DNA of 64,000 nt from Jiangella ureilytica (GTDB lineage Bacteria > Actinomycetota > Actinomycetes > Jiangellales > Jiangellaceae). The notes under the pieces are model-generated. The model was not told where the DNA came from, did not search any database, and saw nothing but the letters and a program-made list of their open reading frames with translations. Positions 20,168 to 29,752 of this stretch are shown here, piece after piece (position 1 is the stretch's first letter; each line of letters begins with the position of its first letter). The stretch spans positions 1-64,000 of the forward strand of contig NZ_SMKL01000011.1 of NCBI RefSeq assembly GCF_004348545.1, given 5' to 3'. The translations under genes and the position numbers were made by a program.

Positions 20168-20479
20168 CCGGTCCCGGCCCAGCAGCACCGTCATCGCCGC
20201 GCAGCCCACCGCTCCGGCGAGGCTCGGGACACCCAGCTCTCCGTCGACGGCGTACGACGACACCGACGTGCCGAACACGCCCGCGGCCAGCGCGAACCCC
20301 GACAACAGCACGGTGCCCGCCCAGGCCGGAGGCAGGACCGCGCCGACGAGGAGCACCGCGCACAGCACGAGGTCCGGCACCAGGAAGACGTTGTCCGCCC
20401 GCCAGGAGTCGTGCAGGAACAGATAGACGAGCGTCACGATGCTCGTCCCGGTCGCGACGACGCGGGCGACGGTGATCAC
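20108..20479 (-). CDS. Small four-helix membrane protein
   Basis: A 123-residue protein with about four hydrophobic segments (VVATGTSIVTLVYLFLH, VPDLVLCAVLLVGAVL, WAGTVLLSGFALAAGVFG, SLAGAVGCAAMTVLLG). I do not know its function. It is divergent from a TetR regulator with two perfect palindromes between them, so it is the probable target of that regulator. The 3' end overlaps the GH15-like gene by 60 bases; the real C-terminus therefore constrains both genes. Confidence 0.7.
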   Translation of the reverse strand: MITVARVVATGTSIVTLVYLFLHDSWRADNVFLVPDLVLCAVLLVGAVLPPAWAGTVLLSGFALAAGVFGTSVSSYAVDGELGVPSLAGAVGCAAMTVLLGRDRSAGGSQDTQFGREDEVHAV

Positions 20480-20500
20480 GAGGACTCCTCCCAGTGGTGT

Positions 20501-20546
20501 GTCTACAGCGTAGACTTTCGCGCATCGGTGTGTCTACGCCGTAGAC
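20501..20546. promoter_or_regulatory. Two perfect TetR-type operators
   Basis: Two 15-bp inverted repeats, GTCTACAGCGTAGAC (20501-20515) and GTCTACGCCGTAGAC (20532-20546), with centres 31 bp apart. They lie between the divergent membrane protein (start 20479) and TetR (start 20575) genes. They differ only in the spacer. Three helical turns between sites suits two dimers on the same face. Confidence 0.88.
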
Positions 20547-20574
20547 AGGGCGGCGCCGGCGGGAGGATGGCCAG

Positions 20575-21195
20575 GTGGCGCGCACCCCGTTCCTGACGCC
20601 GTCGGCCATCGCCGCCGCCGCACTGCGGCTGGGCGATCGCGAGGGCGCCGACGCCATGACCATGCGCCGCATCGCCGCCGAGCTGGGCTGCGACCCCATG
20701 GCGCTCTACCGTCACTTCGCCGACCGGACGGCGCTGCTCGACGCCGTCGCCGATCTCGCGCTGGCGACCGTGCCGGCGCCGGACCCGCAGCAGCCGTGGG
20801 ACGAGCGGCTGCGGCGGGTCGCCGACGACATCCGGTCGGCGGCGCTGGCGCACCCCGGGATCGCCTTCCACGTCGCCGCTCGTCCGCCGCTGGGCGAGCA
20901 GGGACAGCGGATCGCGGCCGGGGTGTTCGCGGCGCTGGCCGAGGCGGGCCTGACGCCCGGCGAGGCGATCCGGGCCGCGCAGGCGCTGGTGGCGACCATC
21001 GCGGCCGGGCTGGCCATGGCCGTGCGGGCCGGCACCCGCGACGAGCGCTGGCACCAGGTGAGCGACGTGCTGGGCGGGCTGACGTCGGCCCCGACGGAGG
21101 GCGATCTGCACACCGTCGGGTCCGAGGAGCAGTTCGGCTACACGGTGCGGCTGCTGGTGGCGGGGATCATGGCGGAGGCGGAGTCGCGGCCCTGA
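20575..21195 (+). CDS. TetR family transcriptional regulator
   Basis: A 206-residue TetR regulator. The helix-turn-helix is AMTMRRIAAELGCDPMALYR followed by HFADRTALLDAVADLAL. The C-terminal ligand domain is of the TetR_C type common in actinobacteria. GTG at 20575 is preceded by GGGAGGATGG. It should repress itself and the divergent membrane protein gene through the paired GTCTAC palindromes. Its 3' end overlaps the convergent kinase-like gene by 29 bases. Confidence 0.92.
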   Translation: MARTPFLTPSAIAAAALRLGDREGADAMTMRRIAAELGCDPMALYRHFADRTALLDAVADLALATVPAPDPQQPWDERLRRVADDIRSAALAHPGIAFHVAARPPLGEQGQRIAAGVFAALAEAGLTPGEAIRAAQALVATIAAGLAMAVRAGTRDERWHQVSDVLGGLTSAPTEGDLHTVGSEEQFGYTVRLLVAGIMAEAESRP

Positions 21196-21826
21196 GCGTC
21201 GTCGACCGTTCGTCCAGCCAGGCGGCGACCGCGCGCGCCGTCTGCTCGACCGGCGCGCCGGTGGTGTCGAGCAGCGTCATCGGCGGGTCCATGGTGGCCG
21301 CGTTCGCGCCGATCCAGGCGGCGAAGTCGAGGGTCTCGGCGATGCGCGGCTCGTCCCACTCGCGCCACTTCGGCCGCGCGCGGAGGCGTGCCGCCAGCAC
21401 GCCGGGGTCGCAGGTGAGGCAGAGATACTCGATGCGCTCGAACAGCGCCCGTTCCGGCAGCGGCTCGAACTCCGGCGGCACCACCGTTCCGCACAGCACG
21501 ACCGGACGGCGGCTCTGGTTGATCATGGCGGCCACGCGCAGCCAGGTGGAGCGGAACGGCCGGTGCTCGCCGCCGTCGTCGCGCAGCCCGGCGACCCACA
21601 GCACGTCCTGCTCGAGGACGACGAACCGGTCGGCCAGCCGGGCCTCGGCGGCGAGAAGGCGCTGGACGGTGGACTTGCCGGTCCCGCTGGGGCCGGTGAG
21701 GCAGTAGAGCGGGAGGCGGAGGAAGGGCCACCGGTGGCCGCAGTGGGCGCACCGGATGACCGCCTCCGTCTCGACCTGCGGATGGTCGGCGCGCTCGCCG
21801 CAGCGCTCGCAGATCAGCAGGTTCAC
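21167..21826 (-). CDS. P-loop kinase-like protein with N-terminal zinc ribbon
   Basis: A 219-residue protein. It begins with a four-Cys zinc ribbon (LICERCGERADHP ... IRCAHCGHRWPF). An AAA/kinase fold follows with Walker A CLTGPSGTGKSTVQRLLAAE, then LEQDVLWVAG, the NMP-binding-like region, and a lid-type region near RARPKWREWDEPRI. It resembles small nucleotide or metabolite kinases rather than an ATPase machine. GTG at 21826 sits seven bases after the stop of another zinc-ribbon gene. The substrate is unknown. A zinc ribbon joined to such a kinase is unusual, and may bind nucleic acid or a partner. Confidence 0.75.
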   Translation of the reverse strand: MNLLICERCGERADHPQVETEAVIRCAHCGHRWPFLRLPLYCLTGPSGTGKSTVQRLLAAEARLADRFVVLEQDVLWVAGLRDDGGEHRPFRSTWLRVAAMINQSRRPVVLCGTVVPPEFEPLPERALFERIEYLCLTCDPGVLAARLRARPKWREWDEPRIAETLDFAAWIGANAATMDPPMTLLDTTGAPVEQTARAVAAWLDERSTTLRAATPPPP

Positions 21827-21833
21827 GCGTCGA

Positions 21834-22169
21834 TCAGTCGAAGAGCTGGTCGAGGAAGCTCTTCTTGCGCTTGCGGCCGCCGTACCCGTACGGGCTCGGC
21901 GAGTCGGAGTAGCCGCGGCCATAGGGGGCCGGGCTGTCGGGACGGCCGCGGTACGGCTGCTGCGGCTGCTGGTACGGCTGCTGCGGCGGGGGCGCCTGAC
22001 GGCTGTAGTCGAGCGGCGGCGGCGGCGCGTTGTACTGCTCCTCGGCGGCGACGATCTGCTCGAGCTCGCCCTTGTCGAGGAAGATGCCCTTGCAGTTCTC
22101 GCACTGCTCGACGTGCACGCCCAACCGGTCATACGTCTTCATCTGACCGTTGCACTTCGGACAGGTCAC
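21834..22169 (-). CDS. zf-TFIIB domain protein
   Basis: A 111-residue protein. The N-terminal 45 residues form a TFIIB-type zinc ribbon (MTCPKCNGQMKTYD and EQCENCKGIFLDKGELEQI). The rest is a Gln/Pro/Tyr/Gly-rich low-complexity tail that ends in the basic-hydrophobic GGRKRKKSFLDQLFD. Proteins like this are widespread in actinobacteria without known function. GTG at 22169 is preceded by AAAGGACGAG. It is co-transcribed with the kinase-like gene, which also begins with a zinc ribbon. Confidence 0.85.
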   Translation of the reverse strand: MTCPKCNGQMKTYDRLGVHVEQCENCKGIFLDKGELEQIVAAEEQYNAPPPPLDYSRQAPPPQQPYQQPQQPYRGRPDSPAPYGRGYSDSPSPYGYGGRKRKKSFLDQLFD

Positions 22170-22286
22170 GGATCTCGTCCTTTCGCCGACGACCTCGTCG
22201 TCGCTGGTAGTCGTTATCTGGTGACAACGCTACCGGCCGGGCGCAGGTTCCGTGGCGACCCGACTGCATCGGCGCAAGGTGGCCGG

Positions 22287-22299
22287 TAGTGTCGAACGG
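22287..22299 (+). promoter_or_regulatory. Likely leaderless promoter of the toxin gene
   Basis: TAGTGT (22287-22292) fits the actinobacterial -10 pattern TAnnnT and ends 7 bases before GTG at 22300, with no Shine-Dalgarno sequence. This arrangement recurs before several other genes here and was used to choose the start. Confidence 0.55.
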
Positions 22300-23442
22300 G
22301 TGACGCAGCAGCCCGCCCAGCCCCATCGCGGCTCCCTGCGCGCGGCCATCGAAGGCCTCCTCCGCACGTGCGTCGACCTCGAGCGCCAGGCGGAGGGTGT
22401 GAGCACCGACACCGGGAAGCGGGTACGCGGCCTCGCCGAGACACTGATCGCGGTGCAACTGCCCCGCGCCGTTCTCGACGTCCCCGCCCTCGTCCAGGAG
22501 GTCGGCGGCCTGGGCCGGCAGCTGGATGCGGACCTGAACGGACGCCTCGCCGAGGCCCGGCGACCGCTCGTCACGGAGATCCACACCCTGCTCGCCCTGC
22601 TTGCTCCCGTGCACGGGCTCGCGGCCCTTCCGCCGCTGGTCCCAGTCGGCCCCGGCGCCGCTCTGGCCGACCACTTCCCCACCGGCTTCGCCCGCGAGTA
22701 CGTCGACGACCTGCTCGGCACGGTCGACACGAGCGTCACGCTCACGACGCAATCGGCCGTTGGCGTCCCGGTCGAGTCGGAACGGGCGACCGATGCCGTC
22801 AAGCTCCTGGTGGGGCAGCATCTGCCCGAGAATTTCCGGGACGAGGGCGTGAGGATGCTGCGGAACGGCCTCTGCCACACCGTGGAACGGCACGGGCATC
22901 ACATCGCGCCGGAGACCCAGCTCGCGAGACTCGTGTGGCGCAAGGATCCGTCCGGGCACCAGGCCTGGCAGGTCCTGCCCGGCGGCGGCATCGCCACCAG
23001 CCACGGCTGTGGCCCCGCCGCAGGCGGCTTCACCTCGGCCGAAGCACTGGCCAAGACACTCGCCGCCTTCCTCCGCTGGGCACACGACCACGCCGGTGGC
23101 GTGAACGAGCTGATCAAGAACCACACGTCGAAGAACGCCAAGCGGATCGGCATCCACATGAGCGCGACTCTGGCCGGCCTGACGCCGGGAGAGACCGACG
23201 GTTTCCGAGGCACTGCCACGGGAAGCGCGGAGAAGGTCGACGACTGGCTGGCGGCGCGTCGATACGCAGTGGCGCACGGCAAGCCCCCCGTCTACGGCGT
23301 GCCCTACGATCCGATCGCCGAAGGAGAGGATCCCGGCGTGACACTCGCCTTCAAGCGCGTCGGGCACCAGTGGCATCTCGTCACGTGCTATCCCGTCGAC
23401 GAGCCGGACCCGAGGAACAAGCGCCTGGAGGACCTTGCATGA
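22300..23442 (+). CDS. Probable polymorphic toxin with RNase A-like C-terminal domain
   Basis: About 380 residues. Residues 1-185 are mainly helical with no signal peptide, WXG, PAAR or other export marker that I recognise. From about residue 190 the sequence fits bacterial CdiA-type RNase A-like domains: LCHTVERHGHHIAPETQLAR corresponds to the usual GHTxxRHVG...QLLARL start with its conserved His, TSAEALAKTLAAFLRW to the middle helix, and VTLAFKRVGHQWHLVTCYPV to the closing strands that end TxYP. An insertion around NHTSKNAKRIGIHMS makes the domain longer than usual. The gene overlaps the next one by ATGA. I infer a ribonuclease toxin with its immunity gene. Motif reading only; confidence is moderate. 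Confidence 0.6.
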   Translation: MTQQPAQPHRGSLRAAIEGLLRTCVDLERQAEGVSTDTGKRVRGLAETLIAVQLPRAVLDVPALVQEVGGLGRQLDADLNGRLAEARRPLVTEIHTLLALLAPVHGLAALPPLVPVGPGAALADHFPTGFAREYVDDLLGTVDTSVTLTTQSAVGVPVESERATDAVKLLVGQHLPENFRDEGVRMLRNGLCHTVERHGHHIAPETQLARLVWRKDPSGHQAWQVLPGGGIATSHGCGPAAGGFTSAEALAKTLAAFLRWAHDHAGGVNELIKNHTSKNAKRIGIHMSATLAGLTPGETDGFRGTATGSAEKVDDWLAARRYAVAHGKPPVYGVPYDPIAEGEDPGVTLAFKRVGHQWHLVTCYPVDEPDPRNKRLEDLA

Positions 23443-23984
23443 TCCCGGAGAGCGAGAACTTCAAGGAGTACTTCGGCGGCGGATTCGGCATGGCCGACAA
23501 TCTGCCGGAGTTCTACATCGAGGCATGCGAGGAAGTCGCCGAGATGCTGGCCGACGACGAGGACGGCAGCTACCACGCCTTCCGAGACGAGTTCGCCGCC
23601 CACATCCGCGACTCGTCCTTCTCGCCCCTGCCGCGGACGTCGCAATGGATCACCGATGAGTGGCTGCGCAATGTCTGGTACGACGCCTTCGGGCCGGAGC
23701 CGCCGCCGGAAGACCCGTATCCCGTCCCGACCCAGGACTGGGGCCGGCGTCGGCTCACGCGGTACATGCTGCACGCCGTCAACCAGACGCCGGAGGTCAG
23801 CTCGCCCGGAGCTCCGGCGTGGCTGGCGGCGCGCGGGCTGACGTTCGCGGATGTCGCCGCTGGGGTGGAGTGGTCGGCGACGGCGCAGTCGGTGAGTTTC
23901 CGGCCGGCGCCGGAGGGGTGGCTGGAGCGGCTGCACGACCTCACCGCGCGCGGCCTCCGAGCCGAGCAACCCGGCGAGCGCTGA
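23439..23984 (+). CDS. Probable immunity protein for the RNase A-like toxin
   Basis: A 181-residue acidic, soluble protein with no signal or membrane helix. Its N-terminal half is rich in Glu and Asp (EFYIEACEEVAEMLADDEDG) and aromatic residues (QWITDEWLRNVWYDAFG). I do not recognise its family. The start overlaps the toxin stop as ATGA, so the two are translated together, as expected for an immunity partner. The acidic surface would suit binding a basic nuclease. The alternative is a downstream gene of unrelated function. Confidence 0.6.
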   Translation: MIPESENFKEYFGGGFGMADNLPEFYIEACEEVAEMLADDEDGSYHAFRDEFAAHIRDSSFSPLPRTSQWITDEWLRNVWYDAFGPEPPPEDPYPVPTQDWGRRRLTRYMLHAVNQTPEVSSPGAPAWLAARGLTFADVAAGVEWSATAQSVSFRPAPEGWLERLHDLTARGLRAEQPGER

Positions 23985-23987
23985 GGG

Positions 23988-24482
23988 TCAGAACGTGTAG
24001 CGGGTCTGGCTGTACGGCTCCTTGGTGAAGGCCAGCACCTTGGCCGGGGTCAGCGCGAAGACCACCGCCTCGTGATCCGGATTCCCCTCGTCGAGGAACA
24101 CGCCGTCGCCGACGGTGAACTCCCAGCCGAGCTTGTCCTTCCAGAGCCGGACCAGCCGGGCGAGTCGGTCGTTGCTGGTCTCGCGGGTCACCGGGCCCTC
24201 GACCACGACATCGATCCCCGAGGTGAACGAGTTCGTCCCGGTGGTCAGCACCACGTCGCGGTTGACCTCGATGTTCTTCGCCTTCTGCTCATGCGCCCCG
24301 GTGCAGAAGTACAGCCCGCCCTCCAGCCACATGGCCGGCAGCGGGGCCACGTGCGGGCGGCCGTCGCGGCGCACCGTGGACAGCCAGAACATCTGCGCCG
24401 ACTCGATCACCTCGAGCGCCCGCTCCCAGGGCAGCGCCTCGGCCCGAGGGTCGCTGAACTCGCCGACGATCGACGTCTCCAT
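23988..24482 (-). CDS. Pyridoxamine 5'-phosphate oxidase-fold protein
   Basis: A 164-residue split-barrel protein of the PNPOx-like family, members of which bind FMN or F420 and reduce diverse substrates. FWLSTVRRDGRPHVAPLPAM is the typical first two strands, and GAHEQKAKNIEVNRDVVLTT the cofactor-binding region. The specific reaction is unknown. ATG at 24482 is preceded by AGGG; a GTG nine bases upstream is the alternative. It is convergent with the immunity-like gene, three bases apart. Confidence 0.85.
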   Translation of the reverse strand: METSIVGEFSDPRAEALPWERALEVIESAQMFWLSTVRRDGRPHVAPLPAMWLEGGLYFCTGAHEQKAKNIEVNRDVVLTTGTNSFTSGIDVVVEGPVTRETSNDRLARLVRLWKDKLGWEFTVGDGVFLDEGNPDHEAVVFALTPAKVLAFTKEPYSQTRYTF

Positions 24483-24508
24483 GGGCAGCACCCTAGACCG
24501 GTCGAGCG

Positions 24509-25438
24509 CTACCCGGCGGCGGCCTCGGCCGCCTTGACGGCGGCGACGTAGCGGCGGGCGGCGTCGCGGAGGGCCTGTTCGGGGTCGATGCCGCGCTCTC
24601 GGGCGGCTGCGGCGAGCGCGAACAGCGCGTCGCCGACCTCGTCAGCGGACGAGGGGACGCCCCGCGGGACGGGGACGTCCACGGCCACGCCGGCCTTCTC
24701 GGCCCGGTGGACGAGCTTCGCGGCGAGCGAGAGCGCCGGCTGGGCGAGCGGAACGCCGTCGACCGCGGAGGAACGGCCCTTCTCCTCGCGCTTCAGCCGC
24801 TCCCACCGCTCCCCCACGTCAGACGCGGACGACGCCTGGACGTCACCGAAGACGTGCGGGTGACGGCGGACCAGCTTGGCCGCGATGCCAGCCGCCACCT
24901 CGTCGATGCCCCACGGTCCCGCAGAACGCTCCTCGGCCAGCCGCGCGTGGAACACCACCTGCAGCAGCAGGTCACCGAGCTCCTCGCGCAGGTCGTCGTC
25001 GTTGCCGGACTCGATGGCCTCGAGGGTCTCGTAGGTCTCTTCGAGCAGGTACGTCGCCAGGCTGCGGTGGGTCTGCTCGGCGTCCCAGGGGCAGCCGCCG
25101 GGCGAGCGGAGCCGGTCCATGACGGCGACGAGGTCGAGCAACCGCGACCCCGGCAGGTCCTCCGAGCCCACCACGATCGACGCCGAGGCCGACCCCGACG
25201 GCGACCGCAGGCTGCCTCCGTGGTCGCCCGGCGGGAGCAGCCACACCACGTCACCACCCTCAGCGGGCGGCGAAGGCGCCACGCTCACCGGAACACCCGC
25301 CGCCCGAAGCGCCGCCACCTGCGGGTGCGCCTCGTCGGCGACGTACACGGCGGCGGCCGAGCGCAGGGCGTCCCACGCCGCCGCGGAGAGCAGCCCGGGT
25401 GCGACCCGCGGGCTGGTGACCAGGAGGACCAGGCTCAC
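24509..25438 (-). CDS. mazG: MazG nucleoside triphosphate pyrophosphohydrolase
   Basis: A 309-residue enzyme that hydrolyses (d)NTPs to monophosphates and clears damaged nucleotides or lowers ppGpp signals. The catalytic MazG domain contains DRLRSPGGCPWDAEQTHRSL, YLLEETYETLEAIES and LREELGDLLLQVVFHARLAE with the EExxE and ExxD metal ligands, and WERLKREEKG. The first 110 residues are a poorly conserved extension (LLVTSPRVAPGLLSAAAWDA), as in many actinobacterial MazG proteins. The GTG overlaps the stop of the SurA-like lipoprotein gene by GTGA. Confidence 0.93.
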   Translation of the reverse strand: MSLVLLVTSPRVAPGLLSAAAWDALRSAAAVYVADEAHPQVAALRAAGVPVSVAPSPPAEGGDVVWLLPPGDHGGSLRSPSGSASASIVVGSEDLPGSRLLDLVAVMDRLRSPGGCPWDAEQTHRSLATYLLEETYETLEAIESGNDDDLREELGDLLLQVVFHARLAEERSAGPWGIDEVAAGIAAKLVRRHPHVFGDVQASSASDVGERWERLKREEKGRSSAVDGVPLAQPALSLAAKLVHRAEKAGVAVDVPVPRGVPSSADEVGDALFALAAAARERGIDPEQALRDAARRYVAAVKAAEAAAG

Positions 25439-26013
25439 GAAGCCGGTTCGGAGATCGAGCCGGTGTCGGCGCTGACGGCGAGGTCGTCGCCCCAGGTGCC
25501 GTAGCGCGGGTTGACCTCGACGCCCAGCTCGTTGCCGAGGTCGACGAGGGTCTCGGTGAGGGCGGCGTTGTCGGCGCCGTTCTCCTCTGCGAACGCCTGC
25601 GCGATCAGCTGGTCGGCGACGCCGGCGCGGAAGGCGTCCTCGGTGTAGCCGGCCTGCGCGAGCGCGGCGTCGAGGTCGCCGCCCGGCGCCTGCGCCGAGA
25701 TGCCCTCGATGGCGTCGTCGATGTCGGCCTCGCTGACCTGGATGTCCTCGTCCTCGGCCAGCCGCAGGAAGATCTCGTGCTGGATGTGCCGGGTGAGGAC
25801 GGTCCGCTGGAACGCCGGCATGCCGCCGGCGGCCTCGACGTCGAAGCCCTCGAGCCGCTGCGCGCGCTCGACCTGGTTCTGCAGGTCGTCGACGGTGAAC
25901 CGGTCGCCGTCGATGACGACGGCGGAGCCGATCTGCTCGGAGTCGCACGCGGTCAGCGCGAGGGCGCTGGCCGCCGCGAGGGACGCGATGACGATGCGTC
26001 GGATGGTCGACAC
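25435..26013 (-). CDS. SurA N-terminal domain lipoprotein
   Basis: A 192-residue lipoprotein. The signal IVIASLAAASALALTACDS gives a lipobox Cys near residue 22. The mature part resembles the SurA N-terminal chaperone domain: VVIDGDRFTVDDLQNQVERA and HIQHEIFLRLAEDEDIQVSE. The parvulin domain is absent. It is probably a folding factor on the outer face of the membrane. GTG at 26013 follows AGAGGATC; upstream in-frame codons do not have a site. It lies between mfd and mazG, an order conserved in actinobacteria. Confidence 0.88.
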   Translation of the reverse strand: MSTIRRIVIASLAAASALALTACDSEQIGSAVVIDGDRFTVDDLQNQVERAQRLEGFDVEAAGGMPAFQRTVLTRHIQHEIFLRLAEDEDIQVSEADIDDAIEGISAQAPGGDLDAALAQAGYTEDAFRAGVADQLIAQAFAEENGADNAALTETLVDLGNELGVEVNPRYGTWGDDLAVSADTGSISEPAS

Positions 26014-26077
26014 GGTGATCCTCTTCGTCGGTGCTCGAGTTTCGGCTACAGCGGAACGGACGATGCCCGCGCGCATC

Positions 26078-29000
26078 TTATCCAGCCCGGCTTCCGGCCA
26101 CGTCGGGCTGGTGGGCGATGACGTCGTCGATGACGGTCTTCGCCCATGCCAGGAGCTCGACGCCGCGCAGTTGCGGCCCGCCGATCTGGGTCGGCCGCGG
26201 CCGGGGTACCAGCATGGTCCCGACGGCGTCCTTGACCAGCGACTTCGGGTACAGCCGGCTCAGCCGCACCCGCTGCCAGTCGGCCAGCTCGACGTGCGCG
26301 AACCGGATGTAGGTGCCCTGGACGGTGACCTCGGAGAGCCCCGCCCGCCGCGCGTGCGCCCGGAACCTGGCCACGGCCAGCAGGTTCTCGACCGGCTCCG
26401 GCGGCTCGCCGTACCGGTCGACGAGCTCTTCGAGCACGGCGTCGACGGCGGCGTCGTCGGCCGCCTCGGACAGCCGCCGGTACGCCTCGAGCCGCAGCCG
26501 CTCGCTGGCGACGTAGTCGTGCGGGATGTGCGCGTCGACCGGCAGCTCGATGCGGACCTCGGGCGTCGCGTCGGCGCCGTCGCCGCGGTACTCCGACACC
26601 GCCTCCCCGACCAGCCGCACGTAGAGGTCGAACCCGACGTCGGCGATGTGGCCGGACTGCTCGCCGCCGAGCAGGTTGCCCGCGCCGCGGATCTCGAGGT
26701 CCTTCATGGCGACCTGCATGCCCGAGCCGAGGTCGGAGTGCTGGGCGATGGTCGCCAGCCGCTCGTGCGCCTCTTCGGTCAGCGGCGTCTCGCGAGGGTA
26801 GAAGAAGTACGCGTACGCCCGCTCGCGGCCACGCCCGACCCGGCCGCGGAGCTGGTGCAGCTGCGACAGGCCGAGCCGCTCGGACCGGTCGACGACGAGG
26901 GTGTTGGCGTTGGAGATGTCGAGGCCGGTCTCGACGATGGTGGTGCAGACCAGGACGTCGACCTCACGTTGCCAGAACGCGTTGATGACCTGCTCGAGAA
27001 GGTGCTCGCCCATCTGGCCGTGCGCCGTCGCGATGCGCGCCTCGGGCACCAGCTCGCGCAGGTGCGCCGCGACCTTCTCGATGGTGTCGACGCGGTTGTG
27101 CACGAAGAACACCTGGCCGTCGCGCATCAGCTCGCGCCGGATGGCCGCGCCGACCTGCTTCTCGTCGTAGCCGCCGACGTAGGTGAGGACGGGGTGACGC
27201 TCCTCGGGCGGAGTGGTGATGACGCTCATGTCGCGGATGCCGGTGATGGACATCTCCAGCGTCCGCGGGATCGGCGTCGCCGACATGGTCAGCACGTCGA
27301 CGTTGGCGCGCAGGTGCTTCAGCTTCTCCTTGTGCTCGACGCCGAAGCGCTGCTCCTCGTCGACGATGAGCAGGCCGAGGTCCTTGAACCGGACGTCGCC
27401 GGTGATGAGCCGGTGCGTGCCGATGACGACGTCGACCGTGCCGTCGTGCAGCCCTTCTATCGTCTCGGCGGCTTCACTATCGGATTGGAACCGCGACAGC
27501 GCCCGGACGGTCACCGGGAACGGCGCGAACCGCTCCGAGAAGGTGGAGAAGTGCTGCCCCACCAGCAGCGTCGTGGGCACCAGCACGCCGACCTGCTTGC
27601 CGTCCTGGACCGCCTTGAACGCCGCTCGGACGGCGATCTCGGTCTTCCCGTAGCCGACGTCGCCGGCGATGACGCGGTCCATGGGGATCTCGCGCTCCAT
27701 GTCGCGCTTGACCTCGTCGATGGTGGACAGCTGGTCCGTGGTCTCGACGTACGGGAACGCGTCCTCGAGCTCGCGCTGCCACGGGGTGTCGGGACCGAAC
27801 GCGTGGCCCGGCGCGGCCTGGCGCGCGGCGTAGAGCTTGATCAGCTCGGCGGCGATCTCCTTGACCGCCTTGCGGGCGCGGCCCTTGCGCCTGGCCCAGT
27901 CGCTGCCGCCGATGCGGTCGAGGCTGGGCGCGTCGCCGCCGACGTACTTGGTGACCTGCTCGAGCTGGTCGGTGGGGACGTACAGGCGGTCGGCCGGCTG
28001 GCCGCGCTTGGACGCCGCGTACTCGACCACCAGATACTCGCGGGTGGCGCCCTGCACCGTCCGGCTGGTCATCTCGATGTACCGGCCCACGCCGTGCTGG
28101 TCGTGCACCACGTAGTCGCCCGGCTTGAGCTGGAGCGGGTCGACCTGGTTGCGGCGACGGCTGGGCATGCGGGTGGTGCCCTTGGTGGACACCCGCTGGC
28201 CGGTGAGGTCGTCCTCCGTGAGAACAGCGAGGACGGCCGAACTCGCGACGAAGCCGTGCTTGAGCCCGCCGGTGGTGACGAGGACGACGCCCGGCTCCGG
28301 CACGGTGTCGACGTGCTCGACGTAGCGCGCGGGGACCTCGGACTCGCCCAGCACCTCGACGACGCGCTCGGCCGTGCCGTGGCCGCCGGTGACGAGGACC
28401 GCGCGGCCGCCCGTGGCCAGCCAGCCGGACAGGTCGGCGACGGCGCGCTTGGTGTCGCCGCGGTAGGTCTCGGCCGGGCGCACGTCGAGCTCGCGGGTCT
28501 CGACGGCGCCGGCGGTGACCAGGTCTTCGCCGAGGTCGACGGCGTACAGGTCGGCGTCGAGGTCGACCTTCTCGGGCCGCGCGGGGCGCGAGCCGTCGCC
28601 GTCGTCGATCGAGCCCAGTCCGAACGAGCTGAGGCTCCACCACGGCAGCCCCCGCCGGATCGCCTGCGCCCGTACGTCGCCGAGCGTGCGGTACGCCGCC
28701 GCGCCGAGGTCGATGGGAGCCTTGCCGCCGCCGGCCGCCGCGGCCCACGACGCGTCGAGGAACTCCCGGCTGGTGGCGACCATGTCGTGCGCCCGGGTGC
28801 GGACCCGCTCGGGGTCGCAGACGAGGACGTGCGTGCCGGCGGGCAGGAGGTCGATCAGCATCTCCATGTCGTCGACCAGCGCCGGGGCCAGCGACTCCAT
28901 GCCCTCGACGGCGATGCCGGCGGCGATCTTCTCGAGCATCTCGCCCAGTTCCGGGTGCTCGTGCGCGAGGGCCGCCGCGCGCCGCCGGACGTCGTCGGTG

Positions 29001-29752
29001 AGCAGCAGCTCGCGGCACGGCGGCGCCCACAGCCCGTGCTCGGCGACGTCGGTGGAGCGCTGGTCGGCGACGGTGAAGTAGCGGACCTCCTCGACGGTGT
29101 CGCCCCAGAAGTCGACCCGCAGCGGGTGCTCCTCGGTGGGCGGGAAGACGTCGACGATGCCGCCGCGGACGGCGAACTCACCCCGCCGCTCGACGAGGTC
29201 GACGCGGACGTAGGCGGCCGCGGCCAGCTGCTCGACGACGGAGTCGAGGCTGACGTCGTCGCCGGGGCGCAGCGCGACCGGGCGCAGGTCGGCCAGCCCG
29301 GCGACCTGCGGCTGCAGCACACTGCGCACCGGCGCGACGACGACCTTGATCGGCCCGCCGGACTCGAGGTCGGGGTGGACCAGCCGGCGCAGCACGGCCA
29401 GCCGGCGCCCGACGGTGTCGCTGCGCGGCGACAGGCGCTCGTGCGGCAGCGTCTCCCAGGCCGGGTACTCGACGACGGACTCCGGCGGCAGCAGGCAGCG
29501 CAGCTCGGTGGCGAGGTCTTCGGCCTCGCGGCCCGTGGCGGTGACGGCGAGCACCGTGCGGCCCGCGCCGACACCGTCACCGTCGCCCGCCCCGTCGGCC
29601 GCGATGGCGCCCGCCACGAACGGGCGCAGCGCCGGCGGCGCGGTGAGGTCGAGGGCGGTGACCGCAGCCGAGCGCGCGTCGGCGACGGCCGAGCGCAGGG
29701 TGGGGTCGCCGTCGTCGCCGAGCAGGGCGGACAGCAGGCCGCTGAGACTCAT
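26078..29752 (-). CDS. mfd: Transcription-repair coupling factor Mfd
   Basis: A 1,224-residue DNA translocase that removes stalled RNA polymerase and recruits UvrA. The N-terminal UvrB-like part lacks helicase motifs. The RNA polymerase-interacting domain begins near residue 540 ([20 protein letters not shown]), the translocase Walker A is [18 protein letters not shown] near 697, the DEEQ box is [11 protein letters not shown] near 796, and the TRG motif region includes [20 protein letters not shown]. The C-terminal TRCF domain follows. ATG at 29752 has GGAAGG upstream. The reading frame is intact for its full length. Confidence 0.97.
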   Translation of the reverse strand: MSLSGLLSALLGDDGDPTLRSAVADARSAAVTALDLTAPPALRPFVAGAIAADGAGDGDGVGAGRTVLAVTATGREAEDLATELRCLLPPESVVEYPAWETLPHERLSPRSDTVGRRLAVLRRLVHPDLESGGPIKVVVAPVRSVLQPQVAGLADLRPVALRPGDDVSLDSVVEQLAAAAYVRVDLVERRGEFAVRGGIVDVFPPTEEHPLRVDFWGDTVEEVRYFTVADQRSTDVAEHGLWAPPCRELLLTDDVRRRAAALAHEHPELGEMLEKIAAGIAVEGMESLAPALVDDMEMLIDLLPAGTHVLVCDPERVRTRAHDMVATSREFLDASWAAAAGGGKAPIDLGAAAYRTLGDVRAQAIRRGLPWWSLSSFGLGSIDDGDGSRPARPEKVDLDADLYAVDLGEDLVTAGAVETRELDVRPAETYRGDTKRAVADLSGWLATGGRAVLVTGGHGTAERVVEVLGESEVPARYVEHVDTVPEPGVVLVTTGGLKHGFVASSAVLAVLTEDDLTGQRVSTKGTTRMPSRRRNQVDPLQLKPGDYVVHDQHGVGRYIEMTSRTVQGATREYLVVEYAASKRGQPADRLYVPTDQLEQVTKYVGGDAPSLDRIGGSDWARRKGRARKAVKEIAAELIKLYAARQAAPGHAFGPDTPWQRELEDAFPYVETTDQLSTIDEVKRDMEREIPMDRVIAGDVGYGKTEIAVRAAFKAVQDGKQVGVLVPTTLLVGQHFSTFSERFAPFPVTVRALSRFQSDSEAAETIEGLHDGTVDVVIGTHRLITGDVRFKDLGLLIVDEEQRFGVEHKEKLKHLRANVDVLTMSATPIPRTLEMSITGIRDMSVITTPPEERHPVLTYVGGYDEKQVGAAIRRELMRDGQVFFVHNRVDTIEKVAAHLRELVPEARIATAHGQMGEHLLEQVINAFWQREVDVLVCTTIVETGLDISNANTLVVDRSERLGLSQLHQLRGRVGRGRERAYAYFFYPRETPLTEEAHERLATIAQHSDLGSGMQVAMKDLEIRGAGNLLGGEQSGHIADVGFDLYVRLVGEAVSEYRGDGADATPEVRIELPVDAHIPHDYVASERLRLEAYRRLSEAADDAAVDAVLEELVDRYGEPPEPVENLLAVARFRAHARRAGLSEVTVQGTYIRFAHVELADWQRVRLSRLYPKSLVKDAVGTMLVPRPRPTQIGGPQLRGVELLAWAKTVIDDVIAHQPDVAGSRAG

